Source: Prevotella disiens JCM 6334 = ATCC 29426
Lineage (GTDB): Bacteria; Bacteroidota; Bacteroidia; Bacteroidales; Bacteroidaceae
DNA: 64,000 bases
Assembly: GCF_000613345.1 (NCBI RefSeq)
Contig: NZ_BAIS01000006.1
Coordinates: 1 to 64,000, forward strand
Direction of reading: 5' to 3'
Of the stretch, positions 58,074 through 64,000 are shown piece after piece. The notes under the pieces were generated by a model, which did no database searches, was not told the DNA's origin, and saw only the letters and a list, made by a program, of their open reading frames with translations. Every line of letters begins with the position of its first letter. Position 1 is the first letter of the stretch. Made by a program: the position numbers and the translations under genes.

Positions 58074-58133
58074 CATCGTATATTAATGTGTACACTATTC
58101 GAAACAAAATGGCTTAAAGTCATATATTACGGA

Positions 58134-58155
58134 GGTAATTTTTAGAAACCACCTT
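58134..58155. repeat. Third copy of the MITE-like arm, in the PAP2 leader
   Basis: GGTAATTTTTAGAAACCACC matches the right arm of the element at 57551-57573 in the same orientation. It lies between the promoter and the ATG of the next gene. Confidence 0.6.
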
Positions 58156-58183
58156 TTATAAATACAAACCCATAAATTGAATA

Positions 58184-59488
58184 ATGAAAGAAGTTAGGTG
58201 CTTACGAAAACTACTATTAATTATAGCTTTGGTGTTGGTACCATTGATAGAAATACATGCAGATGAATTAAACCAAAGCGAATTTCCACCGAAAAGTTCA
58301 CCTATTGTTTGCGATACTTTGAAGCAAGCGAACGATACCATTCCCACTGAAATAAAAGATACTCTTAAAATAGATAAGATTTCAGATAGTCGCTTTGGTC
58401 GGATAGTGAGCTATACTGCTCCGCTTTTTGTAGCTGGTATGGTGGCTGGTGGGCAAGATGCTCATTTCCGAAGTCTACGCAATACCTATCTGCCACAGTT
58501 TCATGACCATTTAGACGACTACCTTCAATATTCTCCCGCAGCCGTCTTGGTTGGTATGAAAGCGTTGGGTGTAAAGGGCAGAAGCAGTTGGACACGAATG
58601 TTTTTGTCAGATGCTTTTTCGGTAGCTATTATGGCTGGATTAGTCAATTCGTTGAAAATGTCAGCCCAAGTAGAACGCCCCGATGGCTCAAATAAACGCT
58701 CTTTTCCTTCAGGGCACACTGCTACGGCATTCATGACCGCCACCATGCTCACCAAAGAATATGGGCATCGCAGTCCGTGGATAGGCATTGGTGCTTATAG
58801 TGTAGCCATAGCAACGGGCGCAATGCGTATGGCGAACAACAAACATTGGTTGAGTGATGTCATTACAGGTGCTGGAATAGGCATCTTATCAACAGAATTG
58901 GGCTATTATATTGGTGATTTGATATTCAAAAATCGTGGCTTATATTACAAAAGAACGGCAGAAACATTCGAGAAAATGAGCAAACCTTCATTTCTTAGTT
59001 TAAGTCTTGCGGTGGGCATTCCATTAAGTAGCTATGATATTGAAGGAGTAAAATTGAAAACCTCGTCAGACTGCATGGTTGGAATTGAGGGCGCTTACTT
59101 CCTAAATCCTTATTTTGGAGTTGGGGGTAGGACTTCGCTTAGTCGCATGCGTATTATTGTCAATGATGTTAAAACTGAAGATAATTCAGTTGATGCCTTG
59201 AAATTGGGCATAGGAGCCTATTTCTCTTACCCACTTTCTAATCGTTGGTTAGTGGGAAGTCGCTTGTTACCAGAATTTGTACATTATCGCCCCAACCTAA
59301 AATCCATAGAAACAAGTACTCATTCAAGAATAGGAATAGGCACAGGTCTTTCGCTTACTTATAAAGCCAGTAAAAGTTATGCCGTTCGTGTCCTATTTGA
59401 TTACGACCTCCTGCCTCCAAATAGCAAAAAGAGTGGTGAATACATGCATTTTTTAGCCATTGGAACATCATATCTTATTAGCTTTTAA
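58184..59488 (+). CDS. PAP2-family phosphatase fused to an outer-membrane-like beta domain
   Basis: 434 residues with an N-terminal hydrophobic signal (residues 9-26). The PAP2 catalytic triad of motifs is intact: KMSAQVERP (Lys158, Arg165), PSGH (175-178) and R215...H221...D225 (MRMANNKHWLSD). These enzymes remove phosphate from lipids such as undecaprenyl pyrophosphate, lipid A or phosphatidic acid. After residue ~260 the sequence turns into alternating beta strands (FLSLSLAVGIPLSSYD ... AIGTSYLISF) like an 8-stranded outer-membrane barrel. This fusion occurs in Bacteroidetes; it would place the enzyme at the outer membrane. Substrate unknown. Confidence 0.85.
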   Translation: MKEVRCLRKLLLIIALVLVPLIEIHADELNQSEFPPKSSPIVCDTLKQANDTIPTEIKDTLKIDKISDSRFGRIVSYTAPLFVAGMVAGGQDAHFRSLRNTYLPQFHDHLDDYLQYSPAAVLVGMKALGVKGRSSWTRMFLSDAFSVAIMAGLVNSLKMSAQVERPDGSNKRSFPSGHTATAFMTATMLTKEYGHRSPWIGIGAYSVAIATGAMRMANNKHWLSDVITGAGIGILSTELGYYIGDLIFKNRGLYYKRTAETFEKMSKPSFLSLSLAVGIPLSSYDIEGVKLKTSSDCMVGIEGAYFLNPYFGVGGRTSLSRMRIIVNDVKTEDNSVDALKLGIGAYFSYPLSNRWLVGSRLLPEFVHYRPNLKSIETSTHSRIGIGTGLSLTYKASKSYAVRVLFDYDLLPPNSKKSGEYMHFLAIGTSYLISF

Positions 59489-59533
59489 TGAATAAAATCT
59501 TATTATTACGGAAAAACAAACCATTTTTATATC

Positions 59534-59612
59534 TGTAATAAATATGTAATAATTTTGTAGGATTTTGATAAAATCATAGTAACGATTCTGTAATATTGCT
59601 CTCGTACCTTTG
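59534..59612 (+). promoter_or_regulatory. PHO-box-like direct repeats and promoter of the TonB receptor gene
   Basis: TGTAAT occurs at 59534, 59545 and 59589, with TGTAGG at 59556; all starts are separated by multiples of 11 bases. The first three read CTGTAAT-AAAT-ATGTAAT-AATT-TTGTAGG, 7-mers with 4-base AT spacers, the architecture of a PHO box. A -7 box TACCTTTG (59605-59612) follows. The TGTCAT core is not exactly kept, so PhoB control is inference. Confidence 0.45.
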
Positions 59613-59642
59613 CATCGTCAATAAAAATTCGATAAATAAGGA

Positions 59643-62444
59643 ATGAAAAGCAAAAAAAAATTAGTAGCAATCGCTACGCTACTTTTGGTAAATTTAAATG
59701 CTATGGCACAAGAGATTTGTGGCATGGTGAAGGATTCTAAAACAAAAGAACCATTGATTGGGGCTACTATAGAAATGGAAGGGGGTAAACTTTTAGGAGT
59801 AACCGATATTGATGGAAAGTTTTTGCTCACCAATTTGAACGAGCAAAGCTATGTATTAGTAATTAAATATGTGTCGTATAAACCCAAAAAAGTAAGTGGC
59901 ATACGAGCAGAAAAAGAAGGTAAACAAGTTCTTAATATAGAGTTAGACCAAGACGAACAAATGTTAGTCGGGGTTACGGTAACAGCTAATGGACGACAAA
60001 CAACCCAAGCATCGGTTGTACAAATGGCAAAGAATAGTCCATTTATGATGAGTAACATTTCGGCACAAGAAATAACAAAAACACAAGATTCCAATGCTGG
60101 TGAAGTTATCAGACGTGTTCCAGGAATCAGTTTGATAGAAGATAAGTTCGTAATGGTGCGTGGCTTATCGCAAAGATACAATAACGTATGGATAAATGGG
60201 GGAGCTGTGCCAAGTTCGGAAGCAGACTCACGCGCTTTCTCGTTCGATATTATTCCAAGTTCACAAATTGATAATTTATTAGTGGTAAAAACTCCCTCAG
60301 CTGAGTATCCTGCTGATTACAGTGGCGGCTTTATCATCGTTAATACAAAGGAAATACCATCAGAAAACTCGTTTTCGTTGAGCCTTGGTGGTAATTGGAA
60401 TACAAAATCGGCCTTTCAAGATTTTAAAAGTAACAAAGGTTCGAGTACAGATTTTTTAGGATTTGATGGTGGTTTACGTAGTTTAAAAGGTGGAATCAAT
60501 GGGGAATTAAAGAAGTTATCAGGCGATTTGACCGACCTTTTGAATAACGGTTTTAATAATAATTGGTTAGTTAGGACTAAAAAGCCATTAGGCGACTTTA
60601 AGTTTTCTGCCAATTGGAACCATCAGTGGCATATTGGTGACAACAAGTTGGGTATGATTGCAGTGGTAAGTTATAACAACGAGTACCGAAGTTACCGAAA
60701 CATGGAAAATAATCTTTTTGGAATTTACGATGCTCAAAACGATAAGGAAAATTATCTAAGGCATTCGAAAGACGAACAATTTAATCACAACGTGAGATTA
60801 GGTGGTATGTTGAATTTAACCTATCTATCTGCCAATGGAAATCACAAATTTCATTTAAAAAACATCTTTAATCAGCTCGGCAATCAGCGTTATACTTGGC
60901 GAGAGGGCGTGAATGCACAGTCGAATAAGGAAAATGCTGCTGAAGAGTACTATCGTAGTAGAAGTATTTTTAATACGCAATTGACAGGAAAACACTTGTT
61001 GAATGAAGACAAATTAGATTGGAGTGTAGGATATGCTTTTGCAAATAGAAGCATACCAGACCGTCGTCGTTACTTGATGGACGATGCTATTGAAACTGAT
61101 AAAATGGGACTTTCTACTGGAAACGATATTTCTCGCGAATGGACGAAGCTAAATGAGCATATCGTTTCAACAGGAGTAAACTACAAACACCAATTTAATT
61201 TTAATGGTTGGGAACCATTTTTGAAAGTGGGAGGCTATGGAGAATATCGCACAAGAAAGTATAAAACGCGCGAATTTATTTACAATTGGAATGTAGCATA
61301 CAATGAAATGCCCGCTGGATTCAGATATATGGATTTACCAACCTTGCTGAGCGATGAGGCTAACTTTGGTGAGAATAAGCTCCATTTGTTAGAACAAATG
61401 CATTTCCGCAATGATTATGACGGACACAACACCTTGGGAGCAGGCTACATTACGGTATCTTTGCCTTTTGGAAAGTTAGGCGTTTATGCTGGTCTTCGCT
61501 TCGAACACAACAATATGGAGTTGGTTTCGAACACAAAAGACACGGAAATAAGTCATGTAAGTACTTACTATAAAACCAATGATTTCTTCCCTTCTATCAA
61601 CGCAACGTATAAGTTTAACGACAAACATCAGTTGAGATTGTCTTACGGAAGAAGTATTAACCGACCAGAATTTAGAGAAGTTTCTTCATCAGTATTCTAT
61701 GATTTCGACCTCGCTTCCAATGTTCAAGGTAATCCAAATCTTACCAATGCTTATATCAACAACGTTGATTTACGTTACGAATATTACCCAAGCAGAGGTG
61801 AACAAATTTCTTTTGCAGCATTTTATAAGAATTTCGAATCTCCTATTGAGTGGACTTATACGGTTGCAGGTGGTACTGATTTGATATATTCTTACAAGAA
61901 TGCGCTTTCAGCCAATAACTTTGGAGTTGAACTTGATATTAAAAAGACACTTGATTTCATCGGACTTTCTAACTTTAGTTGGTCGTTTAATGGAGCATTG
62001 ATAAAGAGTAAAGTGAACTTTGAGAAAGGTGCTAAAGAAGAAAACCGTCCAATGCAAGGTCAATCTCCTTACTTAATTAACACGGGAATATTTTATAATG
62101 ATACAAAAAATCAGCTTAGTATTGCTTTGCTTTATAACAGAATCGGAAAAAGAATCATTGGTGTGGGACGCAGCGAAGGCACTTCTTCAGGTAACGATGT
62201 AAATTCTCGTGTTCCTGATAGCTACGAAATGCCTCGCAACATGATAGACCTTACTGCATCAAAGAAATTTGGTGAACACTTTGAAGTGAAGTTAAGCATT
62301 CGTGATTTGTTGGCAGAGAAGGTTTATTACAAACAATTTGCGAACGTTACTTATCCAAATGGTGACCATAAAGAGATAACAGAAGTTTCACGTTCATACC
62401 AACCTGGACAAAACATAGGTATCTCTGCAATCTATAATTTCTAA
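59643..62444 (+). CDS. TonB-dependent outer-membrane receptor
   Basis: 933 residues: signal peptide (residues 1-22), CarboxypepD regulatory-like domain (about 25-100, ICGMVKDSKTKEPLIGATIEM), plug domain (SNISAQEITKTQDSNAGEVIRRVPGISL, VMVRGLSQRYNNVWINGGAVP) and a barrel ending ISAIYNF. It imports a ligand across the outer membrane with TonB energy. It is not a SusC-type protein and its partner is the lipoprotein that follows 62 bases later rather than a SusD. Ligand unknown; phosphate-containing or metal ligands are possible given the PHO-like repeats. Confidence 0.92.
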   Translation: MKSKKKLVAIATLLLVNLNAMAQEICGMVKDSKTKEPLIGATIEMEGGKLLGVTDIDGKFLLTNLNEQSYVLVIKYVSYKPKKVSGIRAEKEGKQVLNIELDQDEQMLVGVTVTANGRQTTQASVVQMAKNSPFMMSNISAQEITKTQDSNAGEVIRRVPGISLIEDKFVMVRGLSQRYNNVWINGGAVPSSEADSRAFSFDIIPSSQIDNLLVVKTPSAEYPADYSGGFIIVNTKEIPSENSFSLSLGGNWNTKSAFQDFKSNKGSSTDFLGFDGGLRSLKGGINGELKKLSGDLTDLLNNGFNNNWLVRTKKPLGDFKFSANWNHQWHIGDNKLGMIAVVSYNNEYRSYRNMENNLFGIYDAQNDKENYLRHSKDEQFNHNVRLGGMLNLTYLSANGNHKFHLKNIFNQLGNQRYTWREGVNAQSNKENAAEEYYRSRSIFNTQLTGKHLLNEDKLDWSVGYAFANRSIPDRRRYLMDDAIETDKMGLSTGNDISREWTKLNEHIVSTGVNYKHQFNFNGWEPFLKVGGYGEYRTRKYKTREFIYNWNVAYNEMPAGFRYMDLPTLLSDEANFGENKLHLLEQMHFRNDYDGHNTLGAGYITVSLPFGKLGVYAGLRFEHNNMELVSNTKDTEISHVSTYYKTNDFFPSINATYKFNDKHQLRLSYGRSINRPEFREVSSSVFYDFDLASNVQGNPNLTNAYINNVDLRYEYYPSRGEQISFAAFYKNFESPIEWTYTVAGGTDLIYSYKNALSANNFGVELDIKKTLDFIGLSNFSWSFNGALIKSKVNFEKGAKEENRPMQGQSPYLINTGIFYNDTKNQLSIALLYNRIGKRIIGVGRSEGTSSGNDVNSRVPDSYEMPRNMIDLTASKKFGEHFEVKLSIRDLLAEKVYYKQFANVTYPNGDHKEITEVSRSYQPGQNIGISAIYNF

Positions 62445-62506
62445 GATAAAACTTAAAAAAGGAAATAAAATTCATAAATAAAATCTCTTATTTAAAAGCA
62501 AATATT

Positions 62507-64000
62507 ATGATGAAAAATTTGAAAACTTTAGGATTCATGGCAATCCTTGCCGTAGCAACAGGATTAACCGCATGTAGTAGCGATGACGAAACTGTTGTAA
62601 CACCAACCCAGCCAACCGCTTATCAATGGGGTACAGAGGGCTCTATCAAAACATGTAGCAACGTTCTGTTTACCAATGGCAAAGAAGATGCTAATGGAAA
62701 AGAAATCGGTAATGGCGACCAAGAATTCATTTTCAAAGGAAAACAAACCTTGAAGCGTGGTACCTATTTATTGAAAGGTTGGGTCTATATTGCTGAAGGA
62801 TCTGAACTTACCATTGAGCCAGGAACGATTATAAAGGGTGATAAAACTACAAAGGCTGCTTTGATTGCTGAACGAGGCGGAAAGTTGATAGCCATAGGAA
62901 ATCAAAAAGCACCAATTATATTTACATCTGCGCAAGCAAAAGGTAGCAGAAAACCTGGCGATTGGGGCGGAATTATTCTTTGTGGACGTGCTGTGAACAA
63001 CCAAACGGAAATGCAAATTGAAGGTGGGCCTCGCACAAAACATGGTGGAAATGACAATCAAGATAATTCAGGAGCGTTGAGTTATGTACGCATCGAGTTT
63101 GCTGGCTTCCCATTCGAGAAAGATAAGGAAATCAATGGCTTGACACTTGGCTCAGTAGGTAGCAAAACTCAACTTGACCATATTCAAGTTTCTTACTCAA
63201 ATGATGACTCTTACGAATGGTTTGGTGGTACAGCTAATGCAAAATATCTTATAGCTTACAGAGGTTGGGACGATGATTTTGATACAGACAATGGATTTAG
63301 TGGTAACGTACAGTTTGGTTTAGTAATTCGCGATTCTAAAATTGCTGATACTTCACAGAGTAACGGCTTCGAAAGCGATAATAATGCTTCTGGTTCAGAC
63401 GTAAAACCTTACACAACAGCAAAATTCTCTAATATAACATTCGTTGGTCCAAAGATGGACAAAAGTTTTGTAAATTCTGTCGATTATATTAATGGTGGTA
63501 CAATGAATCCAAACAATGGTTCAGCACTCGGAAAATTCCAAGCAGCCATGCACATTCGTAGAAATTCTCGCTTGAGTTGTTACAACTCTTTGGCAGTTGG
63601 TTATCCTATTGGTGTCATCTTAGATAATGAAAAGGGTGCAACCCAACAAGCAGCAACAGCTGGTGCATTGAAATTGAACAACATTTGGCTTGCAGGTATG
63701 GATATTGTTGGTTCAGATTACAACAAAATCTACAAAGATGAGTTGGTAACTGATTACAAAAACAAGGTAACCGACCCAACAAAGCCTTCATTCACATCAA
63801 CTTTCTTTAAGGCTCAAAGTGGTAATAATATCTTGCCAACATGGGAAACACTTGTAGGAATGAACGGTTACACACCACTTGCAACAAGTCCTATCCTCAA
63901 TGCAGCTTCATTCCAAAATCTTACAGGTTTCATCTCTGTTCCTTACGTTGGAGCTTTCTCTGCAAACGACGATTGGACAGCAGGTTGGGCTGAGTTCGAC
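62507..64000 (+). CDS. Surface lipoprotein with repetitive beta-helix-like body (3' truncated by window end)
   Basis: At least 498 residues; the frame is open to the last base. Start MMKNLKTLGFMAILAVATGLTAC gives a lipoprotein signal with cysteine at residue 23. The body (YLLKGWVYIAEGSELTIEPGTIIKG, KLIAIGNQKAPIIFTS, GDWGGIILCGRA, LDHIQVSYSNDDSYEWFGG) has the coil pattern of right-handed parallel beta-helix surface proteins that commonly follow TonB receptors in Bacteroidetes. Probably cotranscribed with the receptor and works as its surface ligand binder; this is inferred from position. A second ATG at 62510 is equally possible as start. Confidence 0.82.
   Translation, partial: MMKNLKTLGFMAILAVATGLTACSSDDETVVTPTQPTAYQWGTEGSIKTCSNVLFTNGKEDANGKEIGNGDQEFIFKGKQTLKRGTYLLKGWVYIAEGSELTIEPGTIIKGDKTTKAALIAERGGKLIAIGNQKAPIIFTSAQAKGSRKPGDWGGIILCGRAVNNQTEMQIEGGPRTKHGGNDNQDNSGALSYVRIEFAGFPFEKDKEINGLTLGSVGSKTQLDHIQVSYSNDDSYEWFGGTANAKYLIAYRGWDDDFDTDNGFSGNVQFGLVIRDSKIADTSQSNGFESDNNASGSDVKPYTTAKFSNITFVGPKMDKSFVNSVDYINGGTMNPNNGSALGKFQAAMHIRRNSRLSCYNSLAVGYPIGVILDNEKGATQQAATAGALKLNNIWLAGMDIVGSDYNKIYKDELVTDYKNKVTDPTKPSFTSTFFKAQSGNNILPTWETLVGMNGYTPLATSPILNAASFQNLTGFISVPYVGAFSANDDWTAGWAEFD

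Overview
The window looks like a chromosomal segment of a Bacteroidales bacterium, most likely Prevotellaceae-like. It is AT-rich. It carries a SusC/SusD outer-membrane pair, several CarboxypepD-regulatory-domain plus beta-barrel receptors, a type IX secretion style C-terminal domain, a GT3-type glycogen synthase, a type III glutamine synthetase and a glsA/glsB glycine-lipid gene pair. Many genes are preceded by the Bacteroidetes promoter form TTTG-N19/20-TAnnTTTG. No rRNA, insertion sequence, prophage or CRISPR array was seen.

Layout. 1-8.0 kb: 3' part of a secreted surface protein, tRNA-Asn (minus), a HutD-like protein, an S41 C-terminal processing peptidase, and a large outer-membrane beta-barrel protein with visibly higher G+C than its neighbours. 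8.3-12.6 kb (minus): glycogen operon glgA (frameshifted) then glgP. 12.8-19.7 kb: a small secreted protein, then a SusC-SusD-lipoprotein operon with a textbook promoter. 19.8-24.1 kb: two small secreted proteins, a polytopic membrane protein, recO, and tRNA-Glu with rpsT. 24.3-33.1 kb: gyrB, an AraC-type regulator, a DUF3109 protein, ung, gpmI, a TonB C-terminal-domain protein and an Ig-like/leucine-rich-repeat lipoprotein.

33.4-49.6 kb (minus): a complete division and cell wall (dcw) cluster in transcription order mraZ-rsmH-ftsL-ftsI-murE-mraY-murD-ftsW-murG-murC-ftsQ-ftsA-ftsZ. It supplies peptidoglycan precursors, the septal synthase/flippase machinery and the FtsA/FtsZ ring. A G-rich 10-bp-period repeat in front of mraZ looks like the MraZ autoregulatory operator. 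50.3-57.3 kb: glsA-glsB, glutamine synthetase III, a candidate small RNA, and a PIF1/RecD-like helicase. 57.3-64 kb: an inverted-repeat (MITE-like) element, a 27-codon membrane-peptide gene with its own promoter and terminator, a PAP2 phosphatase fused to a beta-barrel, and a TonB-dependent receptor plus lipoprotein preceded by PHO-box-like 11-bp-phased repeats.

Two window-wide observations stand out. First, at least seven intergenic copies of a paired palindromic repeat (modules around CCTATTGTTTTG and AGCCTATTTTG / AGCCTGTTTTG) are scattered through the segment, including one inside the dcw operon. Second, five genes are broken by single-base indels in short homopolymers. Three of them (ftsW, mraY, ftsI) are normally indispensable, so consensus errors are more likely than real pseudogenes. 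Product names come from reading the protein sequences; no database search was run.
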